Shown in pieces: positions 34,931 to 42,887 of a stretch of 64,000 nt of DNA. The stretch spans positions 345,821-409,820 of the forward strand of contig NZ_JAHTLF010000018.1 in assembly GCF_024614185.1 (NCBI RefSeq), in the 5' to 3' direction. The stretch is from Nocardioides carbamazepini. GTDB lineage: Bacteria > Actinomycetota > Actinomycetes > Propionibacteriales > Nocardioidaceae. Below the pieces are notes generated by a model. The model was not told where the DNA came from, searched no databases, and was given only the letters and a program-made list of their open reading frames with translations. Numbering within the stretch: position 1 is the first letter of the stretch; every line of letters starts with the position of its first letter. A program made the translations under genes and the position numbers.

Positions 34931-34948
34931 GTCGACGGCAACTCCTGA
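34775..34948 (+). pseudogene. 3' fragment of a gamma carbonic anhydrase-like gene
   Basis: About 57 codons, TPGTAIPEGVLAAGAPAE onward, identical to the end of the gene at 12173 until VVP, then VDGNS and TGA. The upstream part of the gene is absent; preceding sequence in this frame has no homology. The different ending suggests either that this is the original 3' end and the left copy got a new one, or the reverse. Confidence 0.8.
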
Positions 34949-35010
34949 CCCGAGCCGCCGGTCCGGCTCGGCGACATCTGACGAGCGGGTCGTCCGACCC
35001 TTCCGCACCC

Positions 35011-35051
35011 TTGACACCTGTCAGACAGGTTGTGAACCTCCTGTCAGACAG
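35011..35051 (+). promoter_or_regulatory. promoter with two GntR-type palindromes
   Basis: A -35-like TTGACA at 35011-35016 is followed by CCTGTC-A-GACAGG at 35017-35029 and CTGTC-A-GACAG at 35041-35051, centres 23 bp apart. TGTC-N-GACA is a common form for GntR-family operators, and a GntR/UTRA gene lies at the far end of this operon. Binding here would block the promoter. A strong AAGGAGG follows at 35064-35070. Confidence 0.6.
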
Positions 35052-35075
35052 ATCATCGGGCCCAAGGAGGGAACC

Positions 35076-35543
35076 ATGACCACCACCACCCACGCGTCGG
35101 CCAACCGCGACGTCGTCGTGCACAGCCTGGCCGGCTTCGCCTCGCTCGCCGTCGTCGGCGGCGAGCACACCGTCGTCATCGACGAGCCGCGCGAGTTCGA
35201 GGGCGGCGGTACGGCGCCCAACCCGTTCGGTCTCGTCCTGTCGGCGCTCGGCGGCTGCATGGCCGGCACGCTGCGCGGGGTCGCGCGCCAGCAGGGCTTC
35301 GACTACGAGCGGGCCGAGATCCGGCTCTCGCTGCGGATCAACCGACCCACGTCCGGCCCGCTCGACCCCGGCGAGCGGGAGCTGCGGATCTCCCGGATCA
35401 TCGCCGCGGTCACGGTCCACGGAGACCTCACCACCGAGCAGCAGGAGGCGCTGCGGCAGGGCATCGAGACCTGCCCGGTCGGCAACACGCTGCGCCGCGC
35501 GCTGACCCTGCAGGAGACCATCTCCTTCGAGGTGGCGGCATGA
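35076..35543 (+). CDS. OsmC-family protein
   Basis: A 155-residue OsmC/Ohr-fold protein. The first conserved Cys lies in LSALGGCMAGTLRG (about residue 54) and the second in ETCPVGNTLRRAL (about residue 131); in this family both serve thiol-based peroxide reduction. The start ATG has AAGGAGG five bases upstream. It overlaps the following amidohydrolase by 4 bp. The link between an OsmC protein and an amidohydrolase is unusual; OsmC-like proteins may also bind small organic substrates, so a role in that pathway is possible. Confidence 0.85.
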   Translation: MTTTTHASANRDVVVHSLAGFASLAVVGGEHTVVIDEPREFEGGGTAPNPFGLVLSALGGCMAGTLRGVARQQGFDYERAEIRLSLRINRPTSGPLDPGERELRISRIIAAVTVHGDLTTEQQEALRQGIETCPVGNTLRRALTLQETISFEVAA

Positions 35544-36787
35544 CCGGCCCCGCGAACGCCTTCGACCTGCTCGTCACGAACGCCCGCCTGGCCGACGGGT
35601 CCCCGGTCGCGCTGGGCATCCGCGACGGCCACTACGCACACGTCGCGGCCGAGCCACCGGCCGGCGCCACCGCGACGCGGACCATCGACGCCGCCGGCGG
35701 GCTGGTGACCGCGTCCTTCGTCAACGGGCACATGCACCTCGAGAAGGTGCACACCCTGGACCGCGCGGGCGACGGCGCGCTGGCGGCGTACACCTCCGGG
35801 AACATGGGCGCCGCACTGCGCTCGATCGTGCGTGAGGCGAGCCAGGTGAAGCGGCAGTACGACCGCGCCTGGCTCGAGCCCAACATCCGGCGCGCGCTCG
35901 ACGCCGCGGTCGCCCACGGCGTCCTGCACATCCAGGCGTTCGTCGACGTCGACACGACGGCCCGCCTGGTCGGGATGGAGGCGGTGCTGGCCGTGCGCGA
36001 GGAGTACCGCGACCTGCTCGACCTCCAGGTCGTGGCGTTCCCCCAGGACGGCCTGCTCCGCGACCCCGGCGCGGCAGAGCTGTGCGAGGAGGCGCTGCGG
36101 ATGGGCGCCGACGTCGTCGGCGGCATCCCCTGGATCGAGATGACCGACACCGACGCCCGGGCCCACGTCGAGTGGGCCTGCCGGCTCGCCTCGGCGCACG
36201 GCCGCCGCGTCGCGATGCTGGTCGACGACGCCGGCGACCCGGGCCTGCGCACCACGCAGATGCTGGCCGAGGCGATGATCGAGCACGGGCTGCGCGGACG
36301 CGGCGTCGCCTGCCACGCACGGGCCCTGGCGACCTACCCGCAGCCCACCCTGCAACGGCTGATGGACCTCGCGCACGCGGCCGGGCTGGGCTTCGTGTCC
36401 GACCCTCACACCGGGCCGCTGCACCTGCCGGTGCGGGAGTTCCTCGAGGACGGCATCCCGGTGGCACTCGGCCAGGACGACATCGAGGACGCCTACTACC
36501 CGTTCGGGCGGCACAGCATGCTGGAGGTGGCGTTCCTGGCCGCGCACACCCTGCGCTTCCTGACCGGCGCCGACCAGCGGCTGCTGCTCGAGATGATCAC
36601 GACGCGGGCGGCCGACGTGCTCGGCGTACCGGACCACGCGATCGGCGAGGGCAATCCCGCCAACCTGTGCGTCCACCCGGACGAGCGGCTGCGCGACGTG
36701 CTCACCGAGCACGCCCGCCCGCGCTGGGTGGTCCGGGCCGGTCGGGTCGTCGCCGAGTCGGAGACGACGACGCAGCTGGTGCGGTAG
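35540..36787 (+). CDS. cytosine deaminase-like metal-dependent amidohydrolase
   Basis: A 415-residue amidohydrolase-superfamily enzyme nearest to cytosine deaminase/atrazine-hydrolase types. Metal and catalytic motifs in order: VNGHMHLEK (HxH, about residues 63-65), IQAFVDVD, ACHARAL, FVSDPHTG, and ALGQDDIEDAYYPFG where the Asp of the metal site sits. In E. coli cytosine deaminase the matching parts read HIDVD and GHDDV. Substrates are cyclic amidines or amides; which one is unknown. Translation is coupled to OsmC. It ends 6 bp from the convergent GntR regulator. Confidence 0.82.
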   Translation: MTGPANAFDLLVTNARLADGSPVALGIRDGHYAHVAAEPPAGATATRTIDAAGGLVTASFVNGHMHLEKVHTLDRAGDGALAAYTSGNMGAALRSIVREASQVKRQYDRAWLEPNIRRALDAAVAHGVLHIQAFVDVDTTARLVGMEAVLAVREEYRDLLDLQVVAFPQDGLLRDPGAAELCEEALRMGADVVGGIPWIEMTDTDARAHVEWACRLASAHGRRVAMLVDDAGDPGLRTTQMLAEAMIEHGLRGRGVACHARALATYPQPTLQRLMDLAHAAGLGFVSDPHTGPLHLPVREFLEDGIPVALGQDDIEDAYYPFGRHSMLEVAFLAAHTLRFLTGADQRLLLEMITTRAADVLGVPDHAIGEGNPANLCVHPDERLRDVLTEHARPRWVVRAGRVVAESETTTQLVR

Positions 36788-36793
36788 TCGGCG

Positions 36794-37522
36794 CTACCAG
36801 TCCGCGCGGCGCACCAGCGCGTAGCGGAACGCACCCCGCAGGTGCACCTCGCGGGTCCAGTAGCAGACGGTGCCGGACCTGCTGATCCCCGTCGCGTCGA
36901 GCGTCATCGCCGGCTCGCCCACCGCGCGGCCGGTCAGGCCGGCCTCCTCCTCGGAGAGTCCGTCGGCGCCCGGCCACACCAGCTCCCAGCCCACCTGCTC
37001 CCCCACCAGCGCGCGGGCGAGCTCCGGCATCGGCGCGGCCGGATCGAGGTCGGCCAGGTCGGTCCGCGCCAGCACCGGGACGACGTCGCGGGCCACGAGA
37101 ACCGGCTCGTCGTCGGCCGACCAGACCTTGGTCGTGCGCAGCACGGACCGGCGCGGTGAGACGTCGTGCTCGCGCGCCTCGTCGAGGGTGACCTCGCCGA
37201 TCTCGGCCGTCACGAGGCGTACCGACGGCGTCCGGCCCATCGCGGCGATCAGCTCCGCGCTCTCGAGGCGTTGCTCGAAGCGCGCCGGGATGCCGAGCAA
37301 CGAGCTGTTGACCGCGGTGTCCGCGCCCTTGCGGCGATGGATGAACCCACGCTCCTCGAGCCGCACCAGCGCCTCGCGTACGGCGGGCCGGCTGATCTCC
37401 AGCGAAGACGCCAGCGCGAGCTCGCTGGGCATCGGTCCGCCGCGCTCGGCCGCCTCGGCCCACAGCCGCTGCAGCCGGCGCTCGACCGGCTCGGGCAGCT
37501 CCGCGTCGCTCACGGCGCCCAC
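36794..37522 (-). CDS. GntR-family regulator with UTRA domain (HutC subfamily)
   Basis: A 242-residue regulator. The N-terminal winged helix (about residues 12-68) contains PSELALASSLEISRPAVREAL and the wing FIHRRKGADT. The C-terminal UTRA ligand domain shows RTTKVWSADDEPVLVARDVVP. It is convergent with the OsmC-amidohydrolase operon, whose promoter carries two CTGTC-A-GACAG palindromes, and I infer that it represses that operon until the amidohydrolase substrate or product appears. An internal start at MPSELAL is less likely because it would cut the recognition domain. Confidence 0.87.
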   Translation of the reverse strand: MGAVSDAELPEPVERRLQRLWAEAAERGGPMPSELALASSLEISRPAVREALVRLEERGFIHRRKGADTAVNSSLLGIPARFEQRLESAELIAAMGRTPSVRLVTAEIGEVTLDEAREHDVSPRRSVLRTTKVWSADDEPVLVARDVVPVLARTDLADLDPAAPMPELARALVGEQVGWELVWPGADGLSEEEAGLTGRAVGEPAMTLDATGISRSGTVCYWTREVHLRGAFRYALVRRADW

Positions 37523-37550
37523 CCTAGGACGTGCCGGGGTCGGCCAGGGA

Positions 37551-37613
37551 CGTCGTACCCGGCATCCGGGTCGCCGGACAGGCGCGGACCCGACCCGGAT
37601 GCCGGGTACGACG
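37551..37613 (-). terminator. 22-bp-stem hairpin after the acyl-CoA dehydrogenase gene
   Basis: A perfect inverted repeat: arm 37551-37572 and arm 37592-37613 with a 19-nt loop. It lies just beyond the stop of the leftward gene (37645) and upstream of the GntR gene. There is no T-tract, as usual in high-GC actinobacteria. An operator role for the GntR gene cannot be excluded. Confidence 0.65.
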
Positions 37614-37644
37614 CAGCTCGGGCGCCCAGGCGGGCCGCAGCACC

Positions 37645-38814
37645 TCAGACGGAGACGATGGCGCCGGCGCCGGACTCCCGGTCGAGCGAGCGGCCGATGA
37701 CCATCCGCTGGATCTGGTTGGTGCCCTCGAAGATCTGCATCACCTTGGCCTCCCGCATGTAGCGCTCGACCGGGAAGTCCTTGGTGTAGCCCGCCCCGCC
37801 GAGGACCTGGACGGCATCGGTCGTCACCTTCATCGCCGTGTCGGTCGCGACCAGCTTGGCGATCGAGGCCTCACGGGAGAACGGCAGGCCGAGGTCCTTG
37901 AGTCGGGCGGCGTGCAGCAGCGTGGCGCGTGCGGACTGCACGGCGGCCTCCATGTCGGCGAGGACGAACGCCAGGCCCTGGTGGTCGATGATCCGCTGCC
38001 CGAACGCCTCACGCTGCTGGGCGTAGGCCACGGCGCGATCGAGAGCGCCCTGGGCCAGGCCGGTCGCGACGGCCGCGATGCCGAGCCGGCCGGCGTCCAG
38101 CCCGGCCAGCGCGATCCGCAGGCCCTGGCCCTCGTCGCCGAGGCGCTGCTCGACAGGCACCCGCACACCCTCGAACCGCATCGTCGCGGTGGTCGAGCCC
38201 ATCAGCCCCATCTTGTCCTCGGGCGCGTCGGCCGACAGGCCGGGGGTCCCGGCGCGGACGAGGAAGCAGGAGATGTCGCCGCGACCGTCGCCGGTGCGCG
38301 CCATGACCTTGTAGAAGTCGGCCTGCCCCCCGTGGGTCACCCACGCCTTGGCGCCGTCGATGACGTACTCGTCGCCGTCGCGGCGGGCGCGGGTGCGCAT
38401 CGCCGCCGGGTCGGACCCGGCGTGCGCCTCGGAGAGGCAGTAGGCGCCGAGCAGCTCGCCGCCCAGCATCTCGGGGAGCCACCGCGCGCGCTGCTCGTCG
38501 GTGCCGAAGGTCGCCAGGCCGAAGCAGCTCAGGGCGTGCACCGAGACACCGACGCCGACGCTCGACCAGACGGCGCCGATCTCCTCGAGCACCTGCAGAT
38601 AGACCTCATAGGGCAGCCCGGCGCCCCCGACCTCCTCCGGGTAGGGCAGGCCGAGGAAGCCGGACCGGCCGAGCAGCCGGAACACCTCGCGGGGGAAGGT
38701 CCCCGTCGCCTCGGCCTCCGCGGCGCGCGGCAGCAGCTCGTCGGTGGCGAGCTGGCGGGCCAGGCGGAGCAGGTCGGCGGTCTCCTCGGACGCCATCAGG
38801 CGACGTGCGGGCAT
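37645..38814 (-). CDS. acyl-CoA dehydrogenase
   Basis: A 389-residue FAD-dependent acyl-CoA dehydrogenase of the common short/medium-chain type. Motifs: CLSEAHAGSDPAAMRTRA, AYAQQREAFGQRIIDHQG, VLGGAGYTKDFPVERYMRE, and MQIFEGTNQIQR with Glu363 as the catalytic base. The ATG at 38814 is followed by MPARRLMASEE, and a later Met could also serve. It is divergent from a TetR gene at 38888 across 73 bp, which is probably its regulator. It is outside the repeat-bounded block. Confidence 0.9.
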   Translation of the reverse strand: MPARRLMASEETADLLRLARQLATDELLPRAAEAEATGTFPREVFRLLGRSGFLGLPYPEEVGGAGLPYEVYLQVLEEIGAVWSSVGVGVSVHALSCFGLATFGTDEQRARWLPEMLGGELLGAYCLSEAHAGSDPAAMRTRARRDGDEYVIDGAKAWVTHGGQADFYKVMARTGDGRGDISCFLVRAGTPGLSADAPEDKMGLMGSTTATMRFEGVRVPVEQRLGDEGQGLRIALAGLDAGRLGIAAVATGLAQGALDRAVAYAQQREAFGQRIIDHQGLAFVLADMEAAVQSARATLLHAARLKDLGLPFSREASIAKLVATDTAMKVTTDAVQVLGGAGYTKDFPVERYMREAKVMQIFEGTNQIQRMVIGRSLDRESGAGAIVSV

Positions 38815-38887
38815 GGTTCCTCCATGAGTACTGAAAACGCGATGCTGGTACGGACCACGGTACTCCTCTCGTTGCTAGCCTGCGAGC

Positions 38888-39481
38888 GTGCAGCAGCCCC
38901 GGACCCTCCCCGCGCGCTCCCGCCAGCGCCGGGACGTCCTGCTCGACGACCTCGTCGACCTGTTCCTCGCCGAGGGCTTCGCCGGCTTCGGGATCGGCGA
39001 GCTGGCCCAGCGCCTGTCCTGCTCCCGGAGCACCCTCTATCTCGTCGCGCCGAGCAAGGAGCAGGTCATCACCGCCACCGTGCGGCACTTCTTCAAGCGC
39101 GCGGCCGAGCGGATCGAGCAGCGCGTCGCCGCGGTCGCGGACCCGGCGGACCGCCTGGCGACGTACCTCACCGCGGTCGCCGACGAGCTCGCCCCCGCCT
39201 CCCCGCGCTTCTACGCCGACCTGGCCGGCTTCCCGCCCGGCGCGGAGGTCTACCGCGCCAACACCGTCCATGCCGCGCAGCGCGTCCAGGCCCTCGTCAC
39301 CGAGGGCGTCGAGGCGGGCACGCTGCGCCGGGTGAACGCGACCTTCGTGGGCGCCGCGGTGGCCGAGGTGATGGACGCGATCGGCGACGGCCGGATCGGC
39401 GCCGCGACGGGGCTCGACGACGCCCAGGCGTACCAGGCTCTGGTCGACCTGGTGACGACCGGGCTGCGGACGCGAGGCTGA
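38888..39481 (+). CDS. TetR-family regulator
   Basis: A 197-residue TetR-type regulator. The helix-turn-helix spans about residues 18-62 (LVDLFLAEGFAGFGIGEL, SCSRSTLYLVAPSKEQVI). The start is GTG at 38888. The short gap to the divergent acyl-CoA dehydrogenase contains GGTAC twice, 12 bp apart, which might be part of an operator. The following LLM-family gene starts 4 bp after the stop, so the two are cotranscribed. Confidence 0.85.
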   Translation: MQQPRTLPARSRQRRDVLLDDLVDLFLAEGFAGFGIGELAQRLSCSRSTLYLVAPSKEQVITATVRHFFKRAAERIEQRVAAVADPADRLATYLTAVADELAPASPRFYADLAGFPPGAEVYRANTVHAAQRVQALVTEGVEAGTLRRVNATFVGAAVAEVMDAIGDGRIGAATGLDDAQAYQALVDLVTTGLRTRG

Positions 39482-39485
39482 CCCT

Positions 39486-40394
39486 GTGGACCACGCACTG
39501 GACGTCGGTATGACCCTGCCCGTCATGGAGCCAGACATCGCGCCGGAGGTGCTGCGCGACTGGGCCGAGCGGATCGATGCCGGTCCGTTCAGCTCGCTGT
39601 GCTTCGGCGAGCGGGTCGCCTTCGACAACCCCGACGCGCTGACCCTGCTCGGCGCGGTCGCCGCGTGGACCCGCCGCGTGCGGATCGCTACGACGGTCGT
39701 CGTACCGCAGCTGCACGACCCGGTGCACCTCGCCAAGGCGCTCGCGACCGGCGACCGGCTCAGCGGTGGGCGGCTCAGTGTCGGCCTCGGGGTCGGCGGC
39801 CGCGAGGAGGACTACGCGGCGGTGTCGGCCGACTGGAGCAGCCGGACCATGGCCGGGATGGCCGAGCGCGCCGCGACCCTGCGCCGGGTCTGGAACGGCG
39901 AGAACCTCACCGGCGCCACCCGACCGGTCGGCCCGCGACCGGTGCGGCCCGGCGGCCCCGAGCTGCTCGTCGGCACCCTCGGCCACCGCACGACCCGGCA
40001 CGCGGCGCGGTGGGCCGACGGCGTCGCCGGGATGACCCTGGACGTGGACGTCGAGGGCACCGCGGCGCTCTTCGACGTCGCCCGCGCCGCGTGGGCGGAG
40101 GCCGGGCGCCCGGCCCCCCGGCTGACGACGTCCTTCTGGTTCGCGCTCGCCGAGACCTCACCGGATCCGCGCCGGCAGATCCACCGGCACCTGCGGCACT
40201 ACATGAACTGGCTGCCCGCCGACCTGGTCGACGCCCTCGCCCCGACCGCCGGCTTCGCGGGCACGCTCGAGGAGCTGCGCGTCGTGCTGGACCGGTTCGC
40301 GGCGATCGGCACCGACGAGGTCCAGCTGATCCCCACCAGCGACGACGCGCGGCAGGTCGACCTCGTCGCGGGCCTGCTCGACCGGATCGGCTGA
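39486..40394 (+). CDS. LLM-class flavin-dependent oxidoreductase
   Basis: A 302-residue TIM-barrel protein of the luciferase-like (F420 or FMN dependent) class. The pattern RVRIATTVVVPQLHDPVHLAKALATGD, then SGGRLSVGLGVGGREEDYAAV, is typical; the family in actinobacteria is mostly F420-dependent, but the cofactor cannot be fixed here. The start is GTG at 39486. It is cotranscribed with TetR and may be regulated together with the divergent acyl-CoA dehydrogenase. Confidence 0.82.
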   Translation: MDHALDVGMTLPVMEPDIAPEVLRDWAERIDAGPFSSLCFGERVAFDNPDALTLLGAVAAWTRRVRIATTVVVPQLHDPVHLAKALATGDRLSGGRLSVGLGVGGREEDYAAVSADWSSRTMAGMAERAATLRRVWNGENLTGATRPVGPRPVRPGGPELLVGTLGHRTTRHAARWADGVAGMTLDVDVEGTAALFDVARAAWAEAGRPAPRLTTSFWFALAETSPDPRRQIHRHLRHYMNWLPADLVDALAPTAGFAGTLEELRVVLDRFAAIGTDEVQLIPTSDDARQVDLVAGLLDRIG

Positions 40395-40479
40395 CGACCG
40401 CCGCCGGCGAAGATGACGTGCGTCGCCGCGGATCACGGGACGCGCCGAGCGTCGGACCCGACACCTAGGCTCCGTCGCC

Positions 40480-41031
40480 ATGGCCGCTGCCGCACGCCGT
40501 CCGACCGCAGGCGGCCACATGTACGTCGACGAGTCGACGGCCCGCGACTACCTGGTGATGTGCGCCGTCATCGCCGGTGGCGACGTCACCGCCACACGCG
40601 CAGCGATGCGGGGCCTCCTGCTCCCGGGCCAGCGCAGTCTTCACATGAAGAACGAGCGGAATCGGGCGCCGAGGATTCTCCGCACCATCGTCGCGATGGA
40701 TCCGCAGGTTCTCATCTATCGCGTCGATCGGGAGACAGCGTCCATGGAGGCTCGCCGACGATGCGTCCAGCAGCTGGCTCAGGACGCGTGCCGACTGAGG
40801 CTTGCGCGGGTCGTGCTCGACACCATCGACTCGGTCGTCGACCGCGACCATTCGTGGATCATCTCCGGCGCTCAACAGGTCGGGCACCGAACGCCACCGT
40901 TCGCCTATCACCACCAGCGTCGCTACGAGGAGCCGCTGCTGTGGGTCGCCGACGCCGTCGGATGGGCCTGGGCCCGCGGCGGCGAGCACCGCGCCACTGT
41001 CGAGCCGATCGTCGACGTGATCGACCTGTAG
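40480..41031 (+). CDS. DUF3800-like protein
   Basis: A 183-residue protein of uncertain function. The start HMYVDESTARDYLVMCAVI and later EEPLLWVADAVGWAWARGG match the layout of DUF3800 proteins (a YVDES motif near the N-terminus and an LQ/ADxVAWA-type helix near the end), which have an RNase H-like fold in prediction. Those proteins often sit on mobile or defence-linked DNA. It stands alone between an oxidoreductase and a convergent reductase, with no mobility gene near. Confidence 0.6.
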   Translation: MAAAARRPTAGGHMYVDESTARDYLVMCAVIAGGDVTATRAAMRGLLLPGQRSLHMKNERNRAPRILRTIVAMDPQVLIYRVDRETASMEARRRCVQQLAQDACRLRLARVVLDTIDSVVDRDHSWIISGAQQVGHRTPPFAYHHQRRYEEPLLWVADAVGWAWARGGEHRATVEPIVDVIDL

Positions 41032-41085
41032 AAGGCGCGAAGCCCGACACCACGGTCGTCCGGCCGGGTATCGGGCCCACTTCTC

Positions 41086-41101
41086 GGGGGGTAATGCCCC
41101 C
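41086..41101. terminator. short hairpin between convergent genes
   Basis: GGGGG-N6-CCCCC between the DUF3800-like gene and the convergent flavin reductase gene. A small stem; assigned mainly by position. Confidence 0.4.
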
Positions 41102-41143
41102 TCGCGCGTTCAAGGATACAGGCAACTGCACGTCTCGACCGGA

Positions 41144-41665
41144 TCAGCCGCGCCGGAGCCGGCTGAACCCGCTGCGGTGGAAGACGAGCGGCGCGAGGGC
41201 GGCGCCCTGCTCGACGTGGTCGACGGCGTGCAGCTCGAGCAGGACGAGGACGTGGTCGCCGGCCTCGACCTCGCGGTAGACGGTGCAGTCGAAGCGCGCC
41301 AGGCCGTCGTCGAGGAGCAGTGCGCCGTCGTCGGTGACGCTGTGGGCGACGCCGGCGAAACGGGTCTCGACGGGACCGGCGAGCTGGCGGCAGACGGACG
41401 CGTGGTGGTCGGCGAGGATGGTGACGCCCAGGTGCGGGGCGCGCTTGAGGTCGGGCCAGGTCTTGGACGAGACGGCGATGTTGACCGAGACCAGCGGCGG
41501 ATCGATGCTCACCGAGGTGAACGAGCTCGCCGCGAGCCCGATCGGTCGGCCGTCGATCTCGGCTGCGACGGCGACCACCCCGCTGGGGAAGAAGCCGAAC
41601 GCCTGGCGCAGCAGGTCCGCGTCGAGGTCCTGGTTGGTCGCGAAGCTGCCGGCGAGCGTCGTCAT
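41144..41665 (-). CDS. flavin reductase (FMN-binding split barrel)
   Basis: A 173-residue flavin reductase of the HpaC/DIM6-NTAB type. It starts LLRQAFGFFPSGVVAVAAE and contains GLAASSFTSVSIDPPLVSVNI, the flavin-binding segment, and a typical FDCTVYREVEAGDHVLVLLE. Such enzymes supply FMNH2 to two-component monooxygenases; two are encoded upstream in this run (45270 and 52193). It is the last gene and overlaps the preceding one by 4 bp. Confidence 0.88.
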   Translation of the reverse strand: MTTLAGSFATNQDLDADLLRQAFGFFPSGVVAVAAEIDGRPIGLAASSFTSVSIDPPLVSVNIAVSSKTWPDLKRAPHLGVTILADHHASVCRQLAGPVETRFAGVAHSVTDDGALLLDDGLARFDCTVYREVEAGDHVLVLLELHAVDHVEQGAALAPLVFHRSGFSRLRRG

Positions 41666-42162
41666 ACGGTGGTCCTGCTTTCCAGGTGGGCGGTCACGAA
41701 CGGGCGGACCGCGTCGAGCCAGGGCCGGTACGACGCGTCGGCGTCGTGCGCGCTGTCGAGGACGTACAGCGCCCGGCCGGGCACGGTCGCGCCGAGCTCG
41801 GCGAGGATCGGGCGCAGCGTGTACTCCGGCGCGAGCGCATGTGCCGGCCCGCCGCCGAGCATGAGCGGCACGGCCAGGCCGTTGAGGCCGGTGCCGGCGG
41901 CGAAGCGGTCGAGGAACAGCTTCAGCAGCCCCGTGTACGCCGACTTGTAGGTCGGGCTCGCCACCACGACGAGGTCCGCGGCACCCACCTGGGTGACCAG
42001 GTCGGCGACGCCGGGGTCCGACCAGTCGAGGAGCGCCGGACCGACGGTGGCGAGGTCGACGACGAGGTCGGGCTCGCCGGCGAGCTCCCGCGCGACGTAC
42101 AGCGCGGAGGCGAGGGTGCGGCTGGCGGGCTTGGGGTTGCCGACGACGACGGCGACGGTCAT
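41662..42162 (-). CDS. NADPH-dependent FMN reductase (SsuE/MsuE-like)
   Basis: A 166-residue flavodoxin-fold reductase. VVVGNPKPASRTLASAL binds the FMN phosphate and VVASPTYKSAYTGLLKLFLDR matches the SsuE signature region. LGGGPAHALAPEYTLRPILAELGA follows as in SsuE/MsuE proteins. In sulfonate use these enzymes reduce FMN for SsuD-type monooxygenases, one of which lies upstream. Both ends overlap neighbours by 4 bp. Having two different reductases in one operon suggests each serves one monooxygenase. Confidence 0.88.
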   Translation of the reverse strand: MTVAVVVGNPKPASRTLASALYVARELAGEPDLVVDLATVGPALLDWSDPGVADLVTQVGAADLVVVASPTYKSAYTGLLKLFLDRFAAGTGLNGLAVPLMLGGGPAHALAPEYTLRPILAELGATVPGRALYVLDSAHDADASYRPWLDAVRPFVTAHLESRTTV

Positions 42163-42887
42163 CGGACCGCCACGTTTCGCTCGGGAGCACGCACCACGTC
42201 CGGCAGGTCCGGCCCCAGCCGCAGGGACTCCAGGAAGAGCACGATCGTGGCGGCGACGGCACGGTGCGAGGCGTCGTTGAGGATGTCGTGCCGGCCGCCG
42301 TCGACGAGACGGATCACCGCGTCCGGCTGGGCGTCGTACGCCGCGAGCACGTCGGCGACCGGGGTGACCGCGTCGTCGGCGCCGTGCAGGACCAGGACCG
42401 GCTTGCCGGGGGCGACCACGCGGACCGAGCCCCACGGCAGCGGCCGGTCGAGCCCTCCTCGGCCGAAGCCGTCGTCCTCGGCGATCACCCGCCGGTGCAC
42501 GGGGCACGCGGTGCGGGCATCGACCTCCTCCTCCCAGGAGCCCCACGACCGGGCACCTCCGGAGCGCGGCAGGGCCAGGCCGGCGACCACGACGCCGTCC
42601 ACGGGAAGGGTCGGCGCGAGCAGCGCGGCCAGGGTCGCGCCCGCGTCAGTGCCGACCAGCACCGTCGGCGCCGGCAGCGCCTCGTCGGCGAGGACCTTCT
42701 CGATGCGCTCCCGCGTCGCGTCGAGGTCGTCGAGGTCGACGCCCACCAGCCGCACCCGCCAGGCGTCGGCGGAGAGTCTCCGCCCGAACCGCTCGTAGGA
42801 CGCTGCGGTCTCACCGCGTCCCGGCAGCACCACCAGCGTCCCGCGCGGCGTACCGCCGACGGGCTCGTCCCAGGCAGTCACGGTCAT
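42159..42887 (-). CDS. alpha/beta-hydrolase
   Basis: A 242-residue hydrolase-fold protein. LVVLPGRGETAASYERFG is the early loop, the elbow reads VGTDAGATLA (an Asp stands where Ser or Cys is usual), and GGRHDILNDASHR holds the late His. The nucleophile replacement with Asp is like haloalkane dehalogenases or may mean loss of classical esterase activity. The ATG at 42887 has GAGGAGAG upstream and overlaps the dioxygenase stop by 4 bp. Confidence 0.72.
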   Translation of the reverse strand: MTVTAWDEPVGGTPRGTLVVLPGRGETAASYERFGRRLSADAWRVRLVGVDLDDLDATRERIEKVLADEALPAPTVLVGTDAGATLAALLAPTLPVDGVVVAGLALPRSGGARSWGSWEEEVDARTACPVHRRVIAEDDGFGRGGLDRPLPWGSVRVVAPGKPVLVLHGADDAVTPVADVLAAYDAQPDAVIRLVDGGRHDILNDASHRAVAATIVLFLESLRLGPDLPDVVRAPERNVAVR

